Source: Rhodoplanes sp. (GTDB lineage: Bacteria; Pseudomonadota; Alphaproteobacteria; Rhizobiales; Xanthobacteraceae). From it: 64,000 nucleotides of DNA. Made by a program: the position numbers and the translations under genes. Positions 1 to 9,420 of the stretch are shown here, piece after piece. Positions within the stretch are counted from its first letter, which is position 1; each line of letters starts with the position of its first letter. The stretch is from NCBI RefSeq assembly GCF_013377085.1, contig NZ_JACAAX010000011.1, positions 1 to 64,000 on the forward strand, read 5' to 3'. The notes below the pieces were generated by a model that made no database searches, was not told the DNA's origin, and saw only the letters and a program-made list of their open reading frames with translations.

Positions 1-1554
1 CGGCAGGACCACCGGGCTGCGGCACCACGCCCGGCGCAGGCGGCGCGATGCCGGCACCGCCGGTCTGCGGCACGAAGCCGCCGCCCGGTCGCCCGACCGG
101 CGTGGTGACGCTGACCGTCTGGGCCGCCTGGTTGATCACCACGGTGTTGTGGATGTTCTGATAGATGACGTTGTTGGGCGGCGGCGGCGCCACATAGACG
201 GGCGGCCGGGCCCAGAACGGGATCGGCCGGTAGATCGGCGCCGGCAGCACGAACAGCCCGACCGGCGGCGGCGGCGGCGGCAGCATCACGTAGTCGGGCG
301 GCGGCGGCGGCAGCAGGAAGATGGGCGGCGGCGGCGGCGGCGCGAAGGCCAGCACCGGGTCGTCGAAGGCCAGCACGGGCCGGTCGACAAACATGACCTC
401 CTCGGGTGGCGGCGGCGGCTCGTCATAGGCGAAGGCCGCAAAGCTGGGCGGCGGCTCCAGGACGGCGGAGAGCCGCGACAGCCGGCGGCGCGCATCATAG
501 GCGTGCGGGCCGTGCGGATAGCGCCGCAGATACGACCAGTAGGCGGGCGGCGTGTCGGCCTCGAAGGTGCGGCGCCAAACGATCGCCTCGCGCCGCGCCG
601 CGACGATGGCGCGCACCCGCCGGGCCATGGGATCGCCCGGATAGGCGGCGAGGAACTCCTCGTAAGCCGAGATGGTGTCGCGGTCGAGCGCGGCCGCATA
701 GGCGTCCTCGGCCGGCAGCGCGCGGATCGGCCGGGCGCGGGACACGGCCGGATCGACCGCGGCGACCGGCGGCGGCGCGTCGGGCCCGCGCTCGAAGAAC
801 ACGAAGGAGGTCTGGATCTGCGCGACGCTCCAGGGCACCTCGGCGCCCTTGGTCAGCTCGTTGACCCGCAGCCGGACGCGATCGAACATCTCGCCGACCG
901 GCAGCCCGGGCTCGCGGAGCATCTCGGCGAGCGCCTGCGCATAGGCCCCGTAGGCGCCCTGCCCTTCCGGCGCGATGGTGCCGGGGGCGGCGTTGAAGGC
1001 GATCAGCATGCCGGGCGCCGGGTCCATCAAGGCGAGGCCGCCGGCGAGCGGCTGGCCGGAGCGCACGAACGGGTTGGCGCGGGCCGCGTCGAGCACGATC
1101 ATGCGCGCCTTGAGCGGCAGCGCCGCCAGCGGCCGGACCAGGAAGTCATAAAGCCGCAGGCCGCGGATCGGCACATCGGTGTCGCGCTCGATCCGCGCGT
1201 CGACCGGGATCAGGTAGTTCTCGCCTTCGAGCTGCAGCCCGTAGCCGGCGAAATAGACGAAGGCCACCGCATCGGGCCCGGCCGCCGTCACCTTGTCGAC
1301 GAAGTCGCGCACCGTGTGGCGCAGCGAATCCTCGTCGAGGTCGCGGGCGCCGACCACGTCGAAGCCGGCCGCCTCGAGCGTCTGGGCGATCAGGCCGGCA
1401 TCGTTCGCCGGCGTCGCCAGCGCCCCGGCCTGATAGGCGCCGTTGCCGATCACCAGCCCGATCCGCCGCTCGACGCTTTGCGCGCTCGCCACCGAGATTA
1501 GCACCGACAGGCAGAGCCAGGTCGCGATCGCCCCGAGCAGTCTCGACGCACTCA
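1..1554 (-). CDS. Caspase-fold (peptidase C14-like) protein lacking catalytic His and Cys, 3' end outside window
   Basis: 518 codons are visible and the frame runs off the left edge. The start is ATG at 1554 with AGGAG about 8 nt upstream. Residues 1-25 form a signal peptide, so the protein is probably exported. A caspase-like domain follows (about 30-240): IGLVIGNGAY, then YFAGYG where active relatives have YYAGHG, then LDAARANPF where relatives have LDACRDNPF. Tyr105 therefore replaces the catalytic His and Ala158 the catalytic Cys, although the fold motifs are kept. The C-terminal third is rich in proline, with several poly-Pro runs. The gene at 4486-6210 is a paralogue with intact residues. 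Probable role: a non-proteolytic binding or scaffold protein. The cellular function is unknown. Confidence 0.85.
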
Positions 1555-1882
1555 TTGCAGAACTCCTGGTTGGGCTGGAGCCCGGGCCTCGACGACGATC
1601 GCGGCACCGGCTCGAGCCCGACATGAACGAATCCTGGCGACCATCGGTCCTGGAGACGGCGCGGCCACGCCGACCGGCAGGACGGCCGTAACGTTGCTGC
1701 GACATTTCAGCCCTTTTGCGGCTTTTGCGCCGTGGGGCGATCCTGCGCAACGAAATTTTAACGATGACGACGGCCGACCCATCCGTTTGCCTGCGCCGAG
1801 GCCGAGCCCGGCACCTTCGACGTCAAATCGTCGCTAATCTGCCATCACGACTAACGAGCGCCTAAGCCTGAATTTAAGGATT
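1555..1882. other. Divergent intergenic region
   Basis: About 330 bp separate the caspase-like gene (leftward) from the sensor kinase (rightward) and should hold both promoters. It includes a locally AT-rich stretch near 1750-1765. I see no convincing operator, hairpin or small gene. Confidence 0.5.
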
Positions 1883-3520
<1,638 letters not shown>

Positions 3521-3631
3521 GCCGGTGCCGTCACGGATTCTTCACGCGACGCCGATGGCTGCCGCAGAGGTTGTTTTCCCGGAGCGGGGCCGTATGGTCG
3601 CCCCGTCCTGCCCGGGACGAATCGAGGTGCT

Positions 3632-4339
3632 TTGGACGTGCTGACGATGCGCCGCTCCGCCGTGTGGGTTCTTCTGCTGGGCGCCATCGCGGGCCTCGCT
3701 TTGCTCGTGGCGCGGCGGCCGGGCGAGAGCGGCCTGTCGGACGGCGACATCGCCTCGCTGCTGGTCAAGCTCGGCTTCATCGCGCTGCTCAGCGGCTTCG
3801 TGCTGACCCTGTTCCGCGACCGCTTCGCCCAGGCCGTGCAATGGGCCCTGATCTGGGCCGCGATCGCCCTCGCGCTCGTCGCCGGCTACACTTATCGGTT
3901 CGAGCTCAAGGACGCCGGCGAGCGCGTGATGGCCGAGCTGGTGCCCGGCCGCGCCGCCAGCCGCGGCAAGACCGTCGAGGTGGCGCGCGGCAAGGCCGGC
4001 GATTTTCAGATCAGCGCCAAGGTGAACGGCGCAACCGTCGCCATGGTCTTGGACACCGGCGCCAGTGCCGTGGTGCTGACCCACGAGGCCGCCAAGGCGG
4101 CCGGCCTGCCGCTCGACTTCATCAAGTACAACGTCAACGTCGACACCGCCAACGGCCGCGCCCAGGCCGCCGCCGTGACGCTCGACCGCATCACGGTCGG
4201 CGGCATCGTCGAGCGCGCGGTGCCGGCCCTGATCGCCCCGCCCGGCCAGCTCAAGGTCAGCCTGCTCGGCATGAGCTTCCTGAACCGCCTGGAAAGCTGG
4301 GAAGTCCGCGGCGCCAAGCTGTCGATGCGGACGTTTTAG
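3632..4339 (+). CDS. Membrane-anchored retropepsin-like aspartic protease (TIGR02281 type)
   Basis: 235 aa. Three hydrophobic segments (about 10-28, 43-62 and 72-88) precede a soluble domain with the catalytic motif VLDTGAS (Asp141), typical of single-domain, dimeric retropepsin-like proteases. The C-terminal LLGMSFL and the following conserved Trp fit the alphaproteobacterial TIGR02281 family. It is likely an inner-membrane protein with the protease domain facing the periplasm. The TTG start has GAGG close upstream; an in-frame ATG lies at 3647. It follows the kinase gene by 111 bp and may share its transcript. The substrate is unknown. Confidence 0.85.
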   Translation: MDVLTMRRSAVWVLLLGAIAGLALLVARRPGESGLSDGDIASLLVKLGFIALLSGFVLTLFRDRFAQAVQWALIWAAIALALVAGYTYRFELKDAGERVMAELVPGRAASRGKTVEVARGKAGDFQISAKVNGATVAMVLDTGASAVVLTHEAAKAAGLPLDFIKYNVNVDTANGRAQAAAVTLDRITVGGIVERAVPALIAPPGQLKVSLLGMSFLNRLESWEVRGAKLSMRTF

Positions 4340-4366
4340 AGGGCGGTTTTGGGCGGGCTCGTCGCC

Positions 4367-4472
4367 CGTAGGGCGCAATGAGCGCAGCGAATTGCGCCGG
4401 CGCAAGCACGATGTCCTGAGCGAGGGGACCGCATTCTCTTGGCGCAATTCGCTGCGCTCATTGCACCCTACG
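4367..4472. repeat. 32-bp near-perfect inverted repeat (REP-like)
   Basis: The left arm is 4367-4398, beginning cgtagggcgcaatgagcgca. The right arm is 4441-4472. The arms match as reverse complements at 31 of 32 positions, separated by 42 nt. The element lies between the convergent ends of the protease and caspase genes. Such modules are common in Rhizobiales intergenic DNA, and this one could also act as a bidirectional terminator. Confidence 0.8.
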
Positions 4473-4485
4473 GCGCTGAGCCCCC

Positions 4486-6210
4486 TCACCCCTTCGCGAT
4501 CGCCTGCAGTGCCTGGATCACGGTCGGCCCGAACGTGCCGTCGATGGGGCCGCGGTAGCTGCCGCGGCCGGCGAGCAGGCGCTGGATGGCGCGGCGCGTC
4601 TCCAGCGTGATCACCTTGCCGCGCTCGTCGATCAGCCGGTTGTGGCAGACGATCTGGCCGAGCCGCAGGCATTCGAGCAGCAGGCTCGCCGCCTCCGCCG
4701 GGTCGTAGGAGGCGCCGTGCCCCCGGTCGATCATCAGGGCGACGTTCATGATGCCGTTGGCGTTGTTGGCGCGGCGGAACCAGGCGATCGCCTGCGCGTC
4801 GTCGCGCGGCGCGCCCCGCCCGCCGGCCAGCATGGCGCCGACATTGGTCATGGCGTCGGGATGGCCGAGTTCGGCGCCACGCCGATAGAGCGCCAGGGCC
4901 CGCGCATCGTCCTTCGGCACGCCCATGCCGGTCGCGTACATGTTCCCGAGATTGTTTGCCGCGTGCGAGCTGCCGAGCTTTTGGCCGCGCTCGAACATCT
5001 CGGCGGCCAGGCGCAGATTGCGGGGCGTGCCGGTGCCGTTGAAGTAGAGCGAGCCGAGATTGTTGGCGGCCTCGCCCGCGTAGGGACCGTCCGGATAGTC
5101 GCGCAGGAAGCTGGCGAGATGCTCCGGATTGGTGCTGTTGGCGAATCGCACCCAGCGCTCGCGCTCGGCCGCCGCCGGATCGGGCCGCCCTGGGGCCTGC
5201 GGCTCGCTCGGCGCCCGCGCCTGCACGTCCGGCACCGGCGTGCGCCGCAGCGCCTCGATCCGCTGGCGTGCCTGGCGGGCATAGAGGCCGTCCGGGAAGC
5301 CTTTCAGGTAGGTCTCGAAATCCTGCGGATCGGTCGACCCTTGCGCCGCGATCCACGCCATCATGTCGGGCAGGCGCGGATCGGCCGGCGGTTGCGCGCC
5401 GACGGACGGGGCTCCGCCCTGCGGCGTCACCGTGATGGTGCCCTCGATCTTGAACGAGAACCGCCCGGTCAGCGACGAGGAGTCCCACGGCACCTGCTTG
5501 CCGCGGGTCTCGCCGATCACCTCGTTGCGCACCTCGATGATCATGTCGGAGATCGACAGCGGCTGATCGATATGGCGCAGCAGCGATCCGGTGAACGGGC
5601 TGTTCCGCCCTTCGCCGTCCTGCGCCACGTTGTCGGGCTGGGTGGCGTAGACGATGAACGTGCCCGAGACGGTCTGGACGCGGCCGAGGCCGCGGCCGAG
5701 CGCGTCGATGGAGCGCGTCCCCATGGTGCGCGACAGATCCTTGGCGAACGGGTTGTCGCGGCAGGCGTCCAGGATGGCGATCTTGACCCGGGCGCTGCGG
5801 TTGAGCTGCCGCATCACCTCGTCGAACGGCACCAGCACCAGGCTCAGCTCCGGCTCGTACTCGACCTTGGCGTCGGTCGGGACGAGGTAGTTCTGGCCGT
5901 TCACCTGGATGCCGTGCCCGGCATAGAAGACCAGCGCCACATCGGCGTTCTCGGAGGCACGGCCGAACGCCTGCATGGCCGAAACGAAGGCGGCGCGGTC
6001 GAAATCGTCGCCGCCGAACACCTCGAAGCCGAGCGAGACGAGCTTGGCGCGCATGTCGGTCGCGTCGTTGCGCGGGTTCTTCAGGGTCGGCGCATGCTGA
6101 TAGGCACTGTTGCCGACGATGAAGGCGACCCGCTTCTCGGCGCTGTCGGCGGGACCTGCGGCCATGAGCAGGACGAGGGCGGCGACGACGGCGAGCATGA
6201 GCTGGCGCAT
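4486..6210 (-). CDS. Caspase-family protein with Sel1-like repeats
   Basis: 574 aa from ATG 6210, chosen because AGGAG sits 8 nt upstream and a clear signal peptide follows; a GTG at 6237 is in frame. The peptidase C14 domain (about 25-250) has FYAGHG with His99 and LDACRDNPF with Cys150, so it should be catalytically competent. After a linker come Sel1/TPR-like repeats (about 350-490, e.g. AANNLGNMYATGMGVPKDDA). The C-terminal segment (YRGPIDGTFGP) resembles a peptidoglycan-binding motif. It is probably a periplasmic, metacaspase-like protease with a protein-interaction region. Processing and target are unknown. It is a paralogue of the degenerate gene at 1-1554. Confidence 0.88.
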   Translation of the reverse strand: MRQLMLAVVAALVLLMAAGPADSAEKRVAFIVGNSAYQHAPTLKNPRNDATDMRAKLVSLGFEVFGGDDFDRAAFVSAMQAFGRASENADVALVFYAGHGIQVNGQNYLVPTDAKVEYEPELSLVLVPFDEVMRQLNRSARVKIAILDACRDNPFAKDLSRTMGTRSIDALGRGLGRVQTVSGTFIVYATQPDNVAQDGEGRNSPFTGSLLRHIDQPLSISDMIIEVRNEVIGETRGKQVPWDSSSLTGRFSFKIEGTITVTPQGGAPSVGAQPPADPRLPDMMAWIAAQGSTDPQDFETYLKGFPDGLYARQARQRIEALRRTPVPDVQARAPSEPQAPGRPDPAAAERERWVRFANSTNPEHLASFLRDYPDGPYAGEAANNLGSLYFNGTGTPRNLRLAAEMFERGQKLGSSHAANNLGNMYATGMGVPKDDARALALYRRGAELGHPDAMTNVGAMLAGGRGAPRDDAQAIAWFRRANNANGIMNVALMIDRGHGASYDPAEAASLLLECLRLGQIVCHNRLIDERGKVITLETRRAIQRLLAGRGSYRGPIDGTFGPTVIQALQAIAKG

Positions 6211-6361
6211 TTTGCGGCTCCTGAGAAAAGTCAGCACACCGCGATACCGCGACCGGAGCCTTGACCGGGGTCAAAGGCCGGCTCGCGCGGCCACGTATTC
6301 ACACCGCCAATCACGTAACTTATCGGTTGCATGACTGCACGCAGAGGGCTACGGTGGAACG

Positions 6362-6763
6362 ATGGATCTCGACCTGCTGTTCCGGGCGTTGTCCGATCCG
6401 ACGCGGCGGCGACTGGTCGACGAGCTGGCCGAACGCGACGGGCAGACCCTGTTCGAGCTGCATGTCCGCCTGATCACCTGGCACGGCGCCAGCCTGTCGC
6501 GGCAGGCTCTCTCAAAACACCTACAGATGCTGGAAGAGGCCGGGCTGGTGCGTACCGAATGGCAGTGGCGCAGCAAGCACCACTTCCTCGACCGCGCGCC
6601 GATCCGGCAGGCCTGGACGCTCTGGCTCGGCCGCCATGCCGGACACGATCGAGCCGAACCAATCGAAGAGTCGGCCGTCACCCTTCGAGGGCCGCGCACC
6701 GCGCGGCCACCTCGGCGTGACGGGGTGAAAGACAGAGACAACAAAAGGAGAGACCTCCGATGA
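6362..6763 (+). CDS. ArsR-family winged-helix regulator
   Basis: 133 aa. The motif LFRALSDPTRRRLVDEL and the recognition-helix region SRQALSKHLQMLEEAGLV are typical ArsR-type helix-turn-helix sequence. No cysteine metal-binding motif is visible, so it probably belongs to the non-metal branch often paired with VOC or SRPBCC proteins. The last 35 residues are charged and low in complexity. Its stop overlaps the start of the VOC gene by 4 bp (ATGA), so the two are translationally coupled. It is likely a repressor of its own operon. Confidence 0.85.
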   Translation: MDLDLLFRALSDPTRRRLVDELAERDGQTLFELHVRLITWHGASLSRQALSKHLQMLEEAGLVRTEWQWRSKHHFLDRAPIRQAWTLWLGRHAGHDRAEPIEESAVTLRGPRTARPPRRDGVKDRDNKRRDLR

Positions 6764-7146
6764 GGATCGTTCTGACCAGCGTGCTGGTGGATGACCAGGA
6801 GAAGGCGCAGCGCTTCTACACCGACGTGTTGGGCTTCGTGCCGCGGGCCGACGTGCCGATGGGCGAGCATCGCTGGCTGACGCTGGTGTCGGACGACGAT
6901 CCGGACGGCGTGCAGCTCCTGCTCGAGCCCGACGCGCATCCGGCCGCCAAGCCCTACAAGGCGGCCCTGGTGCGGGACGGCATCCCGTGCACCTCGTTCG
7001 CCGTCGACGACGTGCAGGCGGAATACAAGCGTCTGCGCGGCCATGGCGTGCGCTTCACCCAGCCGCCCGTCACCATGGGGCCCGTCACCATCGCGGTGTT
7101 CGACGACACCTGCGGCAACCTCGTGCAGATCGCCCAGCAGCACTGA
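6760..7146 (+). CDS. VOC (glyoxalase/dioxygenase superfamily) protein
   Basis: 128 aa with the two beta-alpha-beta-beta-beta modules of the vicinal oxygen chelate fold: SVLVDDQEKAQRFYTDVLGF at the N-terminus and ITIAVF-type strands with GNLVQIAQ at the C-terminus. A good Shine-Dalgarno (AGGAG at 6746-6750) lies 9 nt upstream of the ATG. Pairing with the ArsR gene suggests a small-molecule resistance or detoxification role. The family is too diverse to name a substrate. Confidence 0.85.
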   Translation: MRIVLTSVLVDDQEKAQRFYTDVLGFVPRADVPMGEHRWLTLVSDDDPDGVQLLLEPDAHPAAKPYKAALVRDGIPCTSFAVDDVQAEYKRLRGHGVRFTQPPVTMGPVTIAVFDDTCGNLVQIAQQH

Positions 7147-7191
7147 CGTTCGCCGCTCCCCGCAGCGACGAACGGCAGCGGTGCCGCACCG

Positions 7192-7217
7192 TGGTACTTC
7201 GTCGTTGCAAAGTACCA
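7192..7217. promoter_or_regulatory. Dyad element upstream of the amidohydrolase gene
   Basis: TGGTACTT (7192-7199) and AAGTACCA (7210-7217) are perfect reverse complements around a 10-nt spacer, 49 bp before the amidohydrolase ATG. It could be an operator or a weak terminator for the VOC gene. No T-run follows, which favours an operator. Confidence 0.4.
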
Positions 7218-7266
7218 TGTCGCCGGCTACGCTTTCCCAACAACGACAAGACGATCCGGGGGGATC

Positions 7267-8178
7267 ATGATCGGCCGCCCTGCCGAGAGCATCGTCACGC
7301 GCCACGGCGCCGCGGGCGCCGTCGACGGCCACGTCCATGTCTTCGACCCGCGCTTCCCCTTCGCCGAGGCCCGCAGCTACACGCCTCCTGCCGCGACGGT
7401 CGACGACCTGCGGGCGCATCTGGCCAGCCTCGGGGTCGACCGCGCCGTTCTGGTGCAGCCGAGCGTCTACGGCGACGACAACCGCGCCCTGCTCGATACC
7501 CTCGAACAGCTCGGGCCGACGACGGCGCGCGGCATCGCCGTGATCGACCCGGCCACCGTCACGGATGATCAGCTCCGAACGCTGCGCGACGCCGGGGTGG
7601 TCGGCGTACGGGTCAATCTGCACACCAAGGGCGAGGACCGCGCGCAGGCCGTGGTCGCCGCAGTGGCGCAGACGGCCCAGCGCGTCGCGCCGTTCGACAT
7701 GGTGGTGCAGATCTATGCCGACCTCGCTCTGGTGGCGGCCCTGGAAGACACCATCGCGGCCTCGCCCGTGCCCGTCGTGCTCGATCATTTCGCCGGCGCC
7801 CGGGTCGAGCCCGGTCGCTCGGAATCGAACCGCGCGCCGCCCGGCCACGCCGCCCTCATCCGCCTGCTCGGCGACGGCCGCGTCTGGATCAAGCTGTCGG
7901 CGCCCTATCGGGCGGCCCGGCAGGCGCCCGATTATCCCGAGCTGGCGCCGCTCGCCCGCACCCTGATCACGACCAATCCGGACCGGCTGGTCTGGGCGTC
8001 CGACTGGCCCCACACCGGCGGCGGGGACGAGCGGCAAGGCCGCAAGCCGACCGACATCGAGCCGTTCCGGCAGGTCGACGATGCGCGTACGCTGGCGCTG
8101 CTCGCCGCCTGGGCCGGTGACGACGCCACCCGCACGAAAATCCTGGTCGACAACCCGGCCCGCCTGTTCCGCTTCTGA
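7267..8178 (+). CDS. Amidohydrolase, 2-pyrone-4,6-dicarboxylate lactonase (LigI)-like
   Basis: 303 aa, amidohydrolase_2 TIM barrel. DGHVHVFDP near the N-terminus gives the HxH motif, LDHF lies mid-protein, and WASDWPH carries the C-terminal Asp of the LigI/TIM-barrel lactonase group. No signal peptide is seen, so it is cytoplasmic. LigI hydrolyses the lactone 2-pyrone-4,6-dicarboxylate in protocatechuate 4,5-cleavage; relatives hydrolyse other lactones, so the exact substrate is open. The next gene is a Bug receptor and may deliver the substrate. A purine-rich GGGGGGATC precedes the ATG. Confidence 0.8.
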   Translation: MIGRPAESIVTRHGAAGAVDGHVHVFDPRFPFAEARSYTPPAATVDDLRAHLASLGVDRAVLVQPSVYGDDNRALLDTLEQLGPTTARGIAVIDPATVTDDQLRTLRDAGVVGVRVNLHTKGEDRAQAVVAAVAQTAQRVAPFDMVVQIYADLALVAALEDTIAASPVPVVLDHFAGARVEPGRSESNRAPPGHAALIRLLGDGRVWIKLSAPYRAARQAPDYPELAPLARTLITTNPDRLVWASDWPHTGGGDERQGRKPTDIEPFRQVDDARTLALLAAWAGDDATRTKILVDNPARLFRF

Positions 8179-8258
8179 CGACGAACCAACCCGCGCGCGA
8201 CCTCGCCGATCGGCACGCCACGCGCACCCCGCCTCGAGGCCAACGGAGATTTCGCGAA

Positions 8259-9251
8259 ATGCGCCGACAGCTCCTGCGTTCCGGATCAGCCGCTCTCGGA
8301 CTGGCCGCTCTCGGCCTCGCCGCACTGGCAGGCCCGGCATCGGCCCAGACCTTCCCGTCCCACACCGTCACGCTGGTGGTCGCCTACGCGCCCGGCGGCA
8401 CCGGCGACGTGGTCGCCCGGCTGATCGCCACGAGGCTCGGGCCGGCGCTCGGCCAGAACGTCGTGGTCGAGAACCGGCCGGGCGCGAGCGGTGGCATCGG
8501 CGCCCAGAGCGTCGCCCGCGCGACGCCGGACGGCCACACCATCCTGGTCGGGCAGAGCGCCGAGATCTCCATCAACCAGCATCTGCTCAAGAACATCGGC
8601 TACGATCCGGAGAACGACCTGTTGCCGGTGGCGCTCGGTACCGACGTGCCGCTGGCGCTTGCGATCCCGCCAAAGGCGCCCTACCAGACCATCGACGAGC
8701 TGTTGGCCACCGCGCGGTCGCGGCCGAACGGACTGTCCTTCGCATCGTCCGGCACCGGCACGCCCGGCCACTTCGCCGGCGAGCTTTTGAAGGCGCGCAG
8801 CAAGACCAACCTGGTCCACGTTCCCTACAAGGGCGCCGGTCCGGCCCTCAACGACCTGCTCGGCGCCCATGTCGACCTCTACTTCTCCGGCTTCCCGGCC
8901 GTGATGCCGCATGTGAAGTCGGGCAGCCTGAAGGTGCTCGCGGTGTCGTCGAAGAAACGCGCCACCGGCGCCCCCGACGTGCCGACCGTGGCCGAGGTCA
9001 CCGGCATCAAGGAGTTCGACCTGACGCTGTGGCAGGGGTTCTTCGTGCCGCGCGGCACGCCCAAGGCGGTGGTCACCCGCCTCAACACCGAGATCAACGC
9101 GATCCTGGCGCAGCCCGACATCAAGACCACCCTGATCGAGGCCGGCGCCGAGGTGAACCCGATGTCGGTCGACGAGTTCACCGCCTTCGTGAAGGAGCAG
9201 ACCCAGCGTTACCAGGCGCTCATCAAGGAAATGGGCATCGCCCTGGAATAG
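8259..9251 (+). CDS. Tripartite tricarboxylate transporter substrate-binding protein (Bug/TctC family)
   Basis: 330 aa. The signal peptide is cleaved near ASAQTFPSH. The family hallmark VVAYAPGGTGDVVARLIA follows, then VENRPGASGGIGAQSVA and VPYKGAGPALNDLLG. These periplasmic receptors bind carboxylates (di- and tricarboxylic acids, aromatic acids) and feed TctA/TctB permeases. No tctA or tctB gene lies nearby, so it must use a distant permease or act as a sensor. It lies 80 bp after the LigI-like amidohydrolase, in the same direction. Confidence 0.9.
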   Translation: MRRQLLRSGSAALGLAALGLAALAGPASAQTFPSHTVTLVVAYAPGGTGDVVARLIATRLGPALGQNVVVENRPGASGGIGAQSVARATPDGHTILVGQSAEISINQHLLKNIGYDPENDLLPVALGTDVPLALAIPPKAPYQTIDELLATARSRPNGLSFASSGTGTPGHFAGELLKARSKTNLVHVPYKGAGPALNDLLGAHVDLYFSGFPAVMPHVKSGSLKVLAVSSKKRATGAPDVPTVAEVTGIKEFDLTLWQGFFVPRGTPKAVVTRLNTEINAILAQPDIKTTLIEAGAEVNPMSVDEFTAFVKEQTQRYQALIKEMGIALE

Positions 9252-9420
9252 CCTGCCCAATGCCACGACCGGCGGCGGAACGTCACGAAACGTGACTCGC
9301 CGTTCTTGTTCCAGGTCAATGAGGGCCGCCGTCGCCCGGCCTCTATGAGTCGACATGTCCCTGCGTGCCGCACGAGGCGCGGCCGGCGCTGCGCCCGGTC
9401 ACTGAAAGGGCGTACCGACC

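Noticed and set aside
3542-6274. A 900-codon reverse frame over the protease and caspase genes
   Set aside because: Arg/Ala-rich with no motifs; the caspase gene in another frame has signal peptide, catalytic motifs and a ribosome site.
6311-6335. Possible ArsR operator (TAAC/GGTT half-sites) before the ArsR gene
   Set aside because: The arms are only three to four bases and imperfect, so it is indistinguishable from chance.
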